NCBI GenBank assembly: GCA_029204225.1
Contig: CM055100.1
Location: 46,812,016-46,876,015 of the forward strand
Direction of reading: 5' to 3'
Source of the DNA: Diphasiastrum complanatum
Lineage: Eukaryota > Streptophyta > Lycopodiopsida > Lycopodiales > Lycopodiaceae
Length of the DNA: 64,000 nt
Shown here one piece after another: positions 41,092 through 44,829 of the stretch; position 1 is the first letter of the stretch; every line of letters begins with the position of its first letter. The position numbers and the translations under genes were made by a program. Below the pieces are notes generated by a model. It was given only the letters and a program-made list of their open reading frames with translations, ran no database searches and had not been told where the DNA came from.

Positions 41092-41278
41092 CAGAGACAG
41101 AGAGAACTACTCTGTGTCAGTTTAATAGTTTTTTATAAATCAGTGCTCTTGGATTGAAGCTTTGATGACACATTGAAAATTGCTAATCAAGTTTTGTGGA
41201 AATGTATACAATGTTGCAGCATTGCTTGCAGGCTTTAACCCTTCAAGATTCATATTGAGTTTGTACTTCAGTCAATGA
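2509..41278 (+). CDS. UNC50: UNC-50 family membrane protein, ten coding exons
   Basis: Joined exons 2509-2595, 3487-3554, 12577-12602, 12782-12872, 13007-13102, 13397-13468, 13587-13645, 32444-32566, 32711-32782 and 41232-41278 give 741 nt: 246 codons plus TGA. All introns are GT-AG and every split codon closes in phase. The start MLPT and the blocks [64 protein letters not shown] and GFNPSR match plant UNC-50 proteins (about 250 aa) from memory. Hydrophobic segments lie near residues 73-91, 100-122, 155-180, 180-200 and 216-232, consistent with the multi-pass family. Known relatives (yeast Gmh1, worm UNC-50) are Golgi membrane proteins tied to ARF-GEF function and receptor trafficking; that role here is inferred. 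No stop or frameshift is seen, so the gene looks functional despite transposon-filled introns. Confidence 0.95.
2596..3486 (+). other. UNC50: UNC50 intron 1
   Basis: 891 bp, T-rich, GT-AG. No transposon coding sequence recognised. Confidence 0.8.
3487..3554 (+). CDS. UNC50: UNC50 coding exon 2
   Basis: After acceptor CATTACAG. Encodes [20 protein letters not shown] and KV (residues 30-51) plus two bases of V52. Donor GTGAGT at 3555. This is the most conserved N-terminal block of the family. The following intron is 9022 bp. Confidence 0.95.
4388..6196 (-). mobile_element. LINE copy A, internally deleted (ORF1, endonuclease, ORF2 C-terminus)
   Basis: Same family as the nearly full-length LINE at 25.3-29.6 kb. 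On the minus strand ORF1 starts at ATG 6140 with [16 protein letters not shown] and proline/serine runs. A coiled-coil piece follows ([19 protein letters not shown], near 5740), then the C-terminal ORF1 domain ([18 protein letters not shown], near 5370-5320). A degenerate endonuclease comes next (WNCNGIHS near 5175; [10 protein letters not shown] near 4890-4862), and an acidic DDDDDD tail segment near 4470-4450 resembling the end of ORF2. The whole reverse transcriptase is missing and frames are broken, so it is dead. Its 5' end directly abuts the GA tract 6199-6271, which is also the 3' tail of LINE copy B. Sits in UNC50 intron 2. Confidence 0.85.
6009..6060 (+). repeat. (GAA)n followed by a run of about 22 G
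   Basis: GAA repeats from about 6009 run into an uninterrupted G tract at 6039-6060. On the minus strand it codes the Ser and Pro runs of LINE ORF1. A pure-purine block like this can adopt triplex or quadruplex forms (general knowledge). Confidence 0.95.
6199..6271 (+). repeat. (GA)n microsatellite between two LINE copies
   Basis: About 36 GA units. On the minus strand it is a (TC)n tract lying immediately 3' of LINE B (after TTAATAAAGCTTTCTTTTC) and immediately 5' of LINE A. Confidence 0.97.
6272..7313 (-). mobile_element. LINE copy B, short internally deleted derivative
   Basis: Minus-strand copy of the same LINE family. ORF1 begins at ATG 7059 with [16 protein letters not shown], then Ser/Pro-rich sequence. 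The ORF1 C-terminal domain is in a shifted frame ([19 protein letters not shown], near 6645-6590). This runs straight into a 3' untranslated region that ends with the hairpin GCCTTTTGGC (about 6302-6315) and TTAATAAAGCTTT. The endonuclease, RT and zinc region are all absent, so the copy resembles a non-autonomous deletion derivative. The 5' leader at 7140-7313 has short tandem units containing AGGCCATCGCGAGAGAGGAG-like sequence and abuts another GA tract at 7314. Confidence 0.8.
7314..7389 (+). repeat. (GA)n microsatellite at the 5' end of LINE B
   Basis: About 38 GA units. On the minus strand it is a TC tract directly upstream of the LINE B 5' leader. Confidence 0.97.
7405..7700 (+). mobile_element. 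Plant L1-type endonuclease fragment
   Basis: Plus-strand translation shows IGSLNCQ near 7410, then after a frameshift LKNLCN...[12 protein letters not shown] near 7480-7556. This matches the start of the endonuclease of plant L1 LINEs, in which a LNCRG-type motif is followed by LK.L and CETLM. Only the N-terminal part is present and it is frameshifted. It is a different LINE lineage from copies A and B. Confidence 0.55.
7740..8030 (-). mobile_element. Copia gag N-terminal scrap
   Basis: The minus strand gives [19 protein letters not shown] (about 7955-7895), the start of a Ty1/copia gag protein. The frame then runs into hydrophobic nonsense. No other copia domains are found beside it. Confidence 0.55.
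8040..9500. other. UNC50: Intronic sequence, unassigned
   Basis: Part of UNC50 intron 2. AT-rich, with several scattered GTACC/GGTAC pieces around 8480-8710, but no supported coding sequence or clear repeat structure. Confidence 0.5.
9500..9738 (+). mobile_element. Probable hAT-type transposase fragment (DUF659-like)
   Basis: Plus-strand pieces read [20 protein letters not shown], then [12 protein letters not shown], then [20 protein letters not shown] and, after a frameshift, ANGWSDVQ. This order (a 'viAkfiy' segment, a 'f..Ml..v..y' segment, a '...W...gct...dGWsd' segment) is that of the DUF659 region of plant hAT transposases. The reading is broken by stops and lacks the catalytic triad region and the C-terminal dimerisation domain. 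A clear call would need a profile search. Confidence 0.5.
9740..10300 (-). mobile_element. L1-type LINE reverse transcriptase remnant
   Basis: Minus-strand reading from about 10290 gives [20 protein letters not shown], then YGFIKG, then [20 protein letters not shown], then after a frameshift [11 protein letters not shown] (the conserved D..KAFD..SW block). Next come [20 protein letters not shown] and LFINAIEPL (the G.RQGCPLSP block). These are the palm-domain landmarks of plant L1 reverse transcriptase. Frames are broken and the catalytic YADD block is not seen. Confidence 0.75.
10300..12480 (-). other. Intronic sequence, probably decayed L1 5' half
   Basis: Lies 5' (on the minus strand) of the L1 RT remnant. 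Weak minus-strand ORFs at 11098-11361 and 11634-11858 (the latter Ser-rich, [14 protein letters not shown]) might be old ORF1 or endonuclease sequence, but I recognise no motif. Confidence 0.3.
12577..12602 (+). CDS. UNC50: UNC50 micro-exon 3 (26 nt)
   Basis: Acceptor AAATTCCAG, then one base completing V52, YQHTKYHK (residues 53-60) and one base of Q61; donor GTACGT at 12603. The peptide is exactly the piece missing between exons 2 and 4 in UNC-50 relatives, and both phases fit. Confidence 0.93.
12782..12872 (+). CDS. UNC50: UNC50 coding exon 4
   Basis: Acceptor TATGCAG at 12781. Encodes the end of Q61, then [12 protein letters not shown] and the first hydrophobic segment (residues 62-90) plus two bases of A91. 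Donor GTAAGT at 12873. Confidence 0.96.
13007..13102 (+). CDS. UNC50: UNC50 coding exon 5
   Basis: Acceptor GTCCAG at 13006. Encodes [10 protein letters not shown] and a hydrophobic stretch rich in V, L, I and F (residues 92-122) plus two bases of W123. Donor GTAAAC at 13103. Confidence 0.95.
13397..13468 (+). CDS. UNC50: UNC50 coding exon 6
   Basis: Acceptor GTATGTAG at 13396. Encodes [10 protein letters not shown] and [10 protein letters not shown] (residues 124-146) with split tryptophans at both ends. Donor GTAAGA at 13469. Confidence 0.95.
13587..13645 (+). CDS. UNC50: UNC50 coding exon 7
   Basis: Acceptor AAACAG at 13586. Encodes [19 protein letters not shown] (residues 148-166) plus one base of V167. 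Donor GTAAGA at 13646 opens an 18.8-kb intron. Confidence 0.95.
13646..14990. other. UNC50: Start of UNC50 intron 7, unassigned repeat-like sequence
   Basis: Long A-rich stretch of short phrases typical of decayed LTR or leader sequence. No coding motif, primer site or terminal repeat could be supported. Confidence 0.4.
14990..15400 (+). mobile_element. Probable LTR end with primer site
   Basis: GC-richer sequence ending ...GGCGCCGGCGCAACA, followed at 15376-15387 by TGGTATCAAAGC, a one-base variant of the initiator tRNA-Met primer site. The upstream limit is not defined. The palindrome GGCGCCGGCGCC plus CTCAAAG recurs in inverse orientation near 24950-24972. Confidence 0.45.
15616..16121 (+). 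mobile_element. 5' LTR of Ty3/gypsy element
   Basis: Begins TGTTACGAGC and ends CTCTTACA, about 506 bp. A primer site and a gypsy gag-pol in the same direction follow directly. The start is chosen from the TG...CA rule and is uncertain; no second copy of this LTR is in the window. Confidence 0.6.
16123..16135 (+). promoter_or_regulatory. Primer binding site (tRNA-Met type)
   Basis: TGGTATCAGAGCC one base after the LTR end; it would pair with the 3' end of initiator tRNA-Met to prime first-strand synthesis. Confidence 0.85.
16136..17009 (+). other. Gypsy leader
   Basis: About 870 bp between primer site and gag ATG. Contains several near-repeats of phrases such as GATCAGCGAG; no coding function seen. 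Confidence 0.5.
17010..18692 (+). CDS. Gypsy Gag-protease polyprotein (560 codons)
   Basis: Open from ATG 17010 to TGA 18690. The N-terminal 130 residues are acidic and look coiled-coil ([12 protein letters not shown]...). A retrotransposon Gag domain spans roughly residues 140-290. A basic stretch precedes one zinc knuckle, [14 protein letters not shown], at about residue 342. The aspartic protease follows at about residue 430. Its active site reads VDDGVTHNF instead of the usual DSG.THNF, so the catalytic serine/threonine is replaced by aspartate and the enzyme may be inactive. [11 protein letters not shown] lies near the end, as in chromovirus-type Ty3/gypsy proteins. The frame closes before RT. 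Gag would form the particle that packages element RNA. Confidence 0.85.
   Translation: MTTSSGPDQPLTRGIDELKTESLRFSKGKEPMEVEEHEQFAEELDELVTKEQFLHLVTKVDELKLALANFKSSVDDSFVELKGLILSSAKGSLPSTSQLSPSPPLLVVSGEPMRSHPSVFKDLKPPTFIGEEKDSNADILQTFLSKWKNIHALKQTLDHLQAIEASLSLGPMAYKWWLNLQETGQTPRSWKAFEEAFLRAFLSENELDRAWEKTVMDKSLIQYISQCREAILKIKNMDDYQKVRGFVRGLKDEYKVEVQRNSPTTLEQALRYAQIYDDSVGRKRARQQPLSEQPSQKDFQFKKKFLKRKKEDKVKSEAPQKRPLLIQLLKSEDFEKAKQERLCFVCMGKGHTVRQCLKGPFTKKDKKDKKQVHLVQTVSFPSDSVASEIKVYHEDHEHCCQLTSAMLARPFSFGSHDLVRMHGKVGDQSVRVMVDDGVTHNFINYTLVKKLRLPEVPSQHRYIVSLAKGEDKKIRETMVSNLNLGIQGYPDEINFQIMHLDRTDIVLGRDWLYSLGPSLHRNYQENTLSFQHKEIQLHGEHDVPNSPYGLQFRALSANRR
18693..20818 (+). pseudogene. Gypsy pol: RT, RNase H and integrase, frameshifted
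   Basis: Order RT, RNase H, integrase marks Ty3/gypsy. The RT runs from [20 protein letters not shown] (about 19028) through [22 protein letters not shown] and the catalytic FLDDILVY near 19277-19300. RNase H has [14 protein letters not shown] near 19711-19750 and [10 protein letters not shown] near 19875. Integrase shows the H-H-C-C zinc region near 20380-20500 with a stop inside, then [14 protein letters not shown] and [14 protein letters not shown]. Stops or shifts occur near 18935, 19520, 19800 and 20100. The sequence breaks off inside the integrase core at about 20818, where a minus-strand copia begins; no 3' LTR is present. Confidence 0.9.
20819..22309 (-). pseudogene. Copia element 1: Gag, protease, pre-integrase
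   Basis: On the minus strand, Gag starts at ATG 22309 with [18 protein letters not shown] and breaks frame near 22025. Two zinc knuckles follow ([14 protein letters not shown] and [14 protein letters not shown], near 21640-21540). The protease motif [12 protein letters not shown] is near 21395-21360 with its catalytic DSG intact. The pre-integrase segment ([20 protein letters not shown]) and the integrase start ([12 protein letters not shown]) end at about 20820. Frames are shifted at several points. Integrase core, RT, RNase H and the 3' LTR are missing, so the copy is truncated at the same point where the gypsy integrase is truncated. Confidence 0.9.
22361..22373 (-). promoter_or_regulatory. 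Copia element 1 primer binding site
   Basis: The minus strand reads TGGTATCAGAGCT directly after the LTR, complementary to tRNA-Met. Confidence 0.85.
22374..23104 (-). mobile_element. 5' LTR of copia element 1
   Basis: On the minus strand it begins TGTTAGAAATGGTGAAC and ends CACGACA, 731 bp, immediately before the primer site. The middle is rich in TCGCG/TTCG words. No second copy in the window. Confidence 0.8.
23105..23630 (+). mobile_element. Gypsy gag fragment
   Basis: Plus-strand reading gives a charged N-terminal piece ([20 protein letters not shown]), then after a frame break the Gag signature [20 protein letters not shown] and [20 protein letters not shown]. It is bounded on the left by the copia 1 LTR and on the right, near 23630, by an oppositely oriented copia gag. 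It may belong to a different gypsy copy from 17.0 kb because the Gag sequence differs. Confidence 0.8.
23631..24312 (-). CDS. Copia element 2 Gag
   Basis: Minus-strand ORF with likely start [20 protein letters not shown] at 24312. It has the copia Gag order: [14 protein letters not shown], a Ser/Pro linker, [40 protein letters not shown] and [18 protein letters not shown], ending in a basic stretch near 23640. It is open for about 225 codons and then runs into gypsy sequence, so the zinc knuckle and all of pol are lost. This is the only copia gag here that stays in one frame. Confidence 0.85.
24753..25140 (-). mobile_element. Copia element 2 primer site and partial LTR
   Basis: The minus-strand primer site TGGTATCAGAGCTAACGG lies at about 24747-24764. 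The LTR begins at 24765 (plus strand TGTAGGAAAGC) and extends rightward. Its outer limit is unclear because it runs into duplicated units and TC tracts leading to the LINE at 25.26 kb. Confidence 0.55.
25060..25262 (+). repeat. Tandem units with TC tracts upstream of LINE C
   Basis: Two diverged units carry ACACGTGTCCGGCA.AGGGTATGG... and ...GGCCATACCC, each ending in a TC microsatellite (about 25153-25192 and 25241-25262). They directly precede LINE C and may be its 5' leader monomers or the target site. Confidence 0.7.
25263..25821 (+). pseudogene. LINE C ORF1 (L1-like RNA-binding protein)
   Basis: A frameshifted ORF1. The first part carries heptad-like sequence ([19 protein letters not shown], near 25320-25375). 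The second part is open at 25507-25821 and contains [32 protein letters not shown] and a stop at 25819. The layout 'R..L....Y.DDL....V..RR.AF....ESGRR.IYRDG.ARF' resembles the C-terminal domain of animal-type L1 ORF1 proteins rather than the DUF4283 zinc-knuckle ORF1 usual in plant L1. It would coat LINE RNA. The same domain is conserved in copies A and B, which supports it as a real family protein. Confidence 0.75.
25830..29430 (+). pseudogene. LINE C ORF2: endonuclease, reverse transcriptase, zinc region
   Basis: APE-type endonuclease opens at about 25880 ([12 protein letters not shown]), with LLTGDFNAR near 26316-26340, [10 protein letters not shown] near 26560-26590 and SDHSFLSF near 26653. 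RT blocks: [46 protein letters not shown] (27693-27734), [10 protein letters not shown] after the stop at 27832, and the catalytic YADD at 28002-28013. Then YTYLGILF near 28168, a zinc motif RICQLC...EEHFIFRC near 28945-29010, and an acidic DDDDDGDDD stretch near 29230-29260. The frame is open from about 25.83 to 27.83 kb; later parts need at least two shifts. ORF2 would nick target DNA and prime reverse transcription there. Confidence 0.92.
29431..29622 (+). mobile_element. LINE C 3' untranslated region and 3' hairpin
   Basis: Ends with the perfect hairpin ATGCC-TTTT-GGCAT at 29585-29598, then GGAAAAGACATTAATAAAGC and TTTTTC running into (TC)n. The same end is found in LINE B and, diverged, at about 34.3 and 34.47 kb. 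There is no poly(A) tail. Confidence 0.85.
29623..30140 (+). repeat. (TC)n and C/T-rich minisatellite
   Basis: About 33 TC units to 29688, then roughly 400 bp of imperfect tandem units built from TCCCTCCGTTCCCTGCTCCC, TGCTCGCTCCTCCTCGCTC and CTGGCTC, then another TC run to about 30130. Starts exactly at the LINE C 3' end. ORFs through it are low-complexity artefacts. Confidence 0.95.
30150..31490. other. UNC50: Intron 7 sequence, unassigned
   Basis: AT-rich. Repeated phrases built around 'caaaactttgactttt' are scattered through it, but no coding or terminal-repeat structure could be supported. Confidence 0.4.
31495..31935 (+). mobile_element. LINE RT fragment, same family as LINE C
   Basis: Plus-strand pieces [13 protein letters not shown] (near 31590), [13 protein letters not shown], and FPKAFDS near 31868-31888 match nucleotide by nucleotide the stretch 27430-27740 of LINE C ([28 protein letters not shown]). 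Short indels and stops throughout; neither end carries the hairpin or a TC tail. Confidence 0.8.
32444..32566 (+). CDS. UNC50: UNC50 coding exon 8
   Basis: Acceptor TATCACAG at 32443 closes the 18.8-kb intron. Encodes residues 168-207, including [13 protein letters not shown] and [12 protein letters not shown]; donor GTAGGT at 32567. An ORF drawn through this exon runs into the next intron and is not a gene of its own. Confidence 0.96.
32711..32782 (+). CDS. UNC50: UNC50 coding exon 9
   Basis: Acceptor TTGCAG at 32710. Encodes [13 protein letters not shown] and the last hydrophobic segment (residues 209-231) plus one base of G232. Donor GTAAGT at 32783; the next intron is 8449 bp. Confidence 0.95.
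32984..33211 (+). other. Exon-like ORF of unknown origin in intron 9
   Basis: After AG at 33035-33036 the plus strand is open to a stop at 33209-33211 and reads [20 protein letters not shown], then [20 protein letters not shown] and [11 protein letters not shown]. Composition looks like normal protein and not like the neighbouring repeats. I do not recognise the family. It could be a gene fragment carried in by a transposon, or decayed DNA with a chance ORF. It lies between UNC50 exons 9 and 10. Confidence 0.35.
33195..33464 (+). repeat. 136-bp tandem duplication
   Basis: GTAACTCATATGCGTGAATA starts at 33195 and again at 33331. The two copies differ by about one base (CACCTATTGG versus CACATATTGG), implying a recent duplication. 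Confidence 0.95.
33465..34200. other. UNC50: Intron 9 sequence, unassigned
   Basis: AT-rich sequence with short spurious ORFs; nothing supported. Confidence 0.4.
34204..34425 (-). mobile_element. LINE 3' end with (TTC)n tail
   Basis: On the minus strand a short 3' untranslated piece ends GCCTTTTGGC...CATTAAGAAAGCTTC, then TTC repeats to about 34204. It matches the LINE C and B termini except for the repeat unit. Severely 5' truncated. Confidence 0.7.
34430..34505 (-). mobile_element. LINE 3' end with (TTTC)n tail
   Basis: The minus strand reads TTGCCTTTTTGCATAATAAT, then ACTTAAATACAGCTTTC and TTTC repeats (about 34453-34431). A second, very short insertion beside the previous one. Confidence 0.6.
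35760..36270 (+). repeat. Tandem duplication inside copia 3 integrase
   Basis: ATGACAACTCCTTACACACC starts at 35758 and again at 36022. The copies are about 97 percent alike over roughly 250 bp. In the second, a TGA replaces the CGA codon in the EMARC stretch. Confidence 0.93.
36397..36555 (+). repeat. Linker repeats in copia 3
   Basis: About 80-bp unit containing GAAGAGCACCCTGTTGAAGA and TCGGAACACTTTGGACAACA, present twice in tandem, with a diverged third copy at 37200-37275. Confidence 0.9.
37825..38302 (+). mobile_element. 3' LTR of copia element 3
   Basis: A purine tract (AAGGAGGG) is followed by TGTTGGAATGTAAATGG at 37825. A plausible end is ...TTTTCTACA at about 38302. The end is uncertain because no 5' LTR remains for comparison. 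Confidence 0.6.
38460..40235 (-). mobile_element. Gypsy remnant: LTR-like region and integrase fragment
   Basis: The minus strand near 40230-40115 reads [20 protein letters not shown] and [12 protein letters not shown], the integrase core of a Ty3/gypsy element. A later scrap is [17 protein letters not shown]. Downstream on that strand, 38460-38900 is a GC-richer block resembling a gypsy LTR with 'ctaacattctcacccc' at its inner edge. Most of the catalytic core is gone and no intact frame remains. Confidence 0.65.
40236..41060. other. UNC50: Intron 9 sequence, unassigned
   Basis: Contains two related phrases (CCCCAAATGTC/CCCCAAATATC around 40737-40860, with TGTGGTCAAAGAAATG-like sequence), suggesting a small duplicated unit. 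No coding sequence. Confidence 0.45.
41064..41104 (+). repeat. Imperfect (GA)n microsatellite
   Basis: About 40 bp of GA repeats with GATA and GACA interruptions, roughly 130 bp before UNC50 exon 10. Confidence 0.9.
41232..41278 (+). CDS. UNC50: UNC50 terminal coding exon 10
   Basis: Acceptor CTTGCAG at 41231. Encodes the end of G232, [14 protein letters not shown] (residues 233-246) and stop TGA at 41276-41278. The GFNPSR...YF ending is the conserved family C terminus. Confidence 0.93.
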
Positions 41279-42540
41279 CAGTCTCCTCTCATTGATGATG
41301 CGGGTAACTATGCTTACTTGAGAAACCCTTGTGATATGTATGATCTGGTAGATAGATTGCTTGGGCTCTATAATTGTTGATCCATTGTGGTGCTTGAGAA
41401 TTCTATTCCACACTTTTCAGATGATTTGCATCATATATGAAGTTTATGGTGTTTGACAAACACATGAAACTACTGGTTATGAAATTAGTTCTTAATGATA
41501 TGCTGGTGGCATCTTTAGAATGTGTTCGTGGCTTATGTAAGAATAGGTCTCACATTGTCTGGGATTTGAGCATAAAATGTTCACTTTGCATGAAATGAGA
41601 AATATTAAGACTTCCATGGATAAATAAATAACTATTGAAATATTGATTTACAATTTTCTTTTCCCTTGTCATAGTGTCACTTTTGGAGTTAATCCTCATA
41701 ATAAAAAATGTCAAGTTGTATCTTCCCATGCCAGTTCTGGTCTACACCACCTCTTTGTTTCCAATGCCAAATTAGGTGAATGTACTCTCAACCTTCAAAT
41801 GGCATGTATCTTGGCAGATGCAACCTTCAAAGTATCGCAACTTTTTTTCAAGGATAAGTCCTTGGCTTGTTATAAGGTTGTCGAGAAGCTAGAAAAGTGC
41901 ACAGCTCTAAGTTTCTTAAAGAAGAGTTAAAACATCTTCATAGTTTATACTACTATAGCTAAATGTGGATTTGAGTCGTTTAGGGTCTTCTTAATTGTGC
42001 ACATTGATGGAAATTGTTTTAATTCTAAAGCACGTTTTGAGGTGGCTTGGCCTCATGAAGCTTGTAACTTTACACTCCTATTTTCCTAGAGGTTATAATC
42101 TGGCCAAGCTAAAGTTATGAAAGAGTTGAAACATTCCCAAAAGCTTTCCATGTTGTGGAGATTGTATCCTAACATTGTTATACTCTTCGAGCTACGATCA
42201 GCCCTTCTCCTCCTTGTCATGTTTTGGAATGATCAAATACGCATCGTTCCGGATTTGGACGACGTTTTTTTCATTATTATTTTTTGGGATTATCTTTAAG
42301 TGGATTTGTTAGGGTGAAAACAAACAACACATAAAGGCTGTAAAAAATATTCAAAACCTTGCATTATGCATCACTTTCTCCCTCTGGTCCACATGCACTA
42401 TTGTATTTACTTTGCATTAGTTTGCTTTTGTTATGCAGCTTATGCTGTGTGTATTTTCCCATATTCCGTTTCTGAATTATCATTTTCCATTTTCTGGGGG
42501 TCCATGTTTCCTGAGTATGAAATGTTCCTCAACACCTTAG
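41279..42540 (+). other. UNC50 3' flank with an unassigned ORF
   Basis: Presumed 3' untranslated region and downstream DNA. AATAAATAA occurs near 41623. An ORF at 41643-41930 (…KCQVVSSHASSGLHHLFVSN…) has ordinary composition but no motif I recognise. Confidence 0.4.
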
Positions 42541-42650
42541 AAGCCCGTTTCGACCAAAATGGGTCGGAATGTTCCGTTCCGAACGTTCCGTACATTCGGG
42601 AACGTTCCTGGTTGGAACGATATTCATAATAATTTAATTATTTTAATTAT
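42540..42650. repeat. GGAACGTTCC-rich palindromic cluster
   Basis: Repeated GTTCCG/CGGAAC and GGAACGTTCC words (for example GTTCCGTTCCGAACGTTCCG) occur within about 90 bp, then again in one phrase near 42690-42712. Confidence 0.8.
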
Positions 42651-42766
42651 TTATATGAATTAAATGCTTTGTAAAAAAAACGTACCAGAATGCGTTCCGT
42701 TCTGGAACGGGCAACTAAGCTCAACACTATGGATAAAGGCCTATGGTGATGCTCGTATTGTTCGGC

Positions 42767-43138
42767 AATGTTTCATCGAAACGCGTTTCGAACAAAGAAA
42801 CACGTTTGAGACACCCCGTTCAAAACGGGTCCGTTTTGAAACGCGTTTCTTACGTTCGAAATGACTGTTAAAAAAATGCAAATTTTTTTGACTGAGGAAA
42901 GCGGACATAGTTTCTCCTCTTGAAATTGCATTCTCTAGAGCATTCTCATGAAATTGGATGTATCTAATTGGTACTAGTCTTTCTATGACATGTCTAAACC
43001 CCAAAAAACCCATAAAAACACATTTTCAAAAAAAAAGAAACGTTAAAAAAGTTCCCCGTTTCGAACCTGAGCCTCCCGTTTCAAATGGGTTTCAAACCCG
43101 TTTCAAAATGACGTACGAAACGGACCCATGAAACAGTG
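42767..43138. mobile_element. Candidate foldback/MITE-like element
   Basis: Starts TGTTTCATCGAAACGCGTTT and ends ...CGAAACGGACCCATGAAACA. Both arms are dense in GTTTCGAAAC, GAAACGCGTTTC and CCCGTTTCAAA words that pair with each other, around a central AT-rich loop. No coding capacity. Target duplications could not be seen, so the ends are approximate. Confidence 0.5.
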
Positions 43139-43558
43139 ATTGTTCCAAACCTTTTAGGGAAGAAAATCAGGTCTTTCCTTAATATATTTTGTTCTTGTGA
43201 TGATTGCTATTATAAGTTTGGTGATTCTTCCTGGGGTCGTGTTACTATGCAATGTGCATACATCTATCATTCATCTTTTAAAAACAGGATTTTTATAAAA
43301 GGAGCTAAATTTCGTCGTCGTCCTTTAGTTGATGCATACTTGTTAATATCTATTATAAGAGTACTACTAAGTTCATCTTCTATTTTGAAGAATCTATTGC
43401 AGTCCATGGTTTTCATTGGAATGGAAAGCTTAGGTTTAATCATGTGGCTTTTAATCTGAAGAAAGTCGTATCTCCTCCCTCTTGTAACATTCTCACCTCA
43501 TTTTCTTTTCAAGAAAACTCTTTTGAATTTTATAGAACTTTTGTCATGTTATTTGTGA

Positions 43559-44800
43559 ATAAATTCTCGAACAGTTTTGTATTTATTTGCAAGAAAATCT
43601 ATCAGGAATCATTATTGGGTGAAGTCCATTCTTTAGTAAGAATCTATAAATGTAACAGAATTTGTCAATTTTAATATGCTTTGTCGTTTCCCAAATCTTC
43701 CCTTTTTGTATGCTGTTTGGAAATTTCGCAAAGTTCCTAAAAACCTCTAACTCATGCTAGAATCCATTGATGCAACATGAGCAATGCTTGCTGGCTAAGT
43801 TTTTTTTTTCTTTGCTATATTAATGTTTTGATATATATTCAGCTCAAACTTTTAAGTTTTTTTGGACTTCTACAAAGATTGGTTTCTTTTGGTACTTGTC
43901 CCATCTTATTGTATAAGTTAACCCATGCTAGAAGATACATTGATGAGACATGAGCAATGCTTGCTCGCTAAGTTTTTTTTTTATTTGCTATATTATTCTT
44001 TTGACTTTTTTTGTTGCATGTATATTTATTAATTAAGCTTTAGTTACCTAATGAAACTATTGATTTCTCAAATCAAGTTTGTAACTTTGGATATAGTCCA
44101 AATTTGTTACTAGATATACACAGTGTTTTGGTGCATGTGTTTTGGCCTTTCCTCTTAAAAAAAGAGGCTAGTTTGGCAATGTGAGAATATGGAATAAGTC
44201 TTTGTAGTTGTTCATAGGTTGAAACCTCCATGTTATGTTATCTCCCTTCATGCATGCTCGATCCTCTATAATCAGAGAACTGTTTCAAGAGATGCTACCT
44301 GTGACCCCACCTGATGGAAGGATATGGATCCTATGTAAGCTAAATATTGGACGAGTAGTAGTTTGCTTCATGTCCACAGAATTGGTCAAAGGTTGTTTCT
44401 TGCGCTCTTTTTGTCTTGAAAATACTCTCGGCTAACACATGGCAACCTTATAAGAGGACATGGTTCAGCATTCAAGCGTGTCCCCTCTTCACGAGTCCAT
44501 CTGCTTTCATTCAATCATAACTTCTACCTAAAAATGTATTTTCACTTCAAGTACTTGTAATCATGAAAATTTATGGCCATTATACAAGAATAATATATCT
44601 ATTGAATCTAGAATCTAGAATCATGATCCGAATCGTGATTTGTTCGGGAGTTTCGAATTGTGATTCCTAATTATTATTATAATTATTTTGTAATTACATG
44701 CAATATAGGTATCAAATAGAAAGAGCAAAAAGTCATGACCCAACTGACATTAAAACCTAATGTGTACCGAACCATAATTGAACCTTAGTGAACCACAACG
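43559..44800 (+). repeat. Local duplication, copy 1
   Basis: Four blocks match copy 2 in the same order: TCTCGAACAGTTTTGTATTT (43566; 44836), AATCCATTGATG with GAGCAATGCTTGCT (about 43750, repeated at 43920; 45545, 45715), AATGAAACTATTGATTTCTC (44049; 45788) and AGAATCTAGAATCATGATC (about 44610; 46390). Similarity is high with scattered indels. No transposase or RT motif; one block codes a short MLPVTPPDGRIWILCKLNIG-like ORF. Identity unknown. Confidence 0.8.
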
Positions 44801-44829
44801 AACCTTCTGAATATCGCAAGTATATATAT

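Noticed and set aside
2509-41278. UNC50 as a pseudogene or as two separate gene fragments
   Set aside because: All ten exons share strand and order, have GT-AG borders, compatible phases and no stop; total length fits the family.
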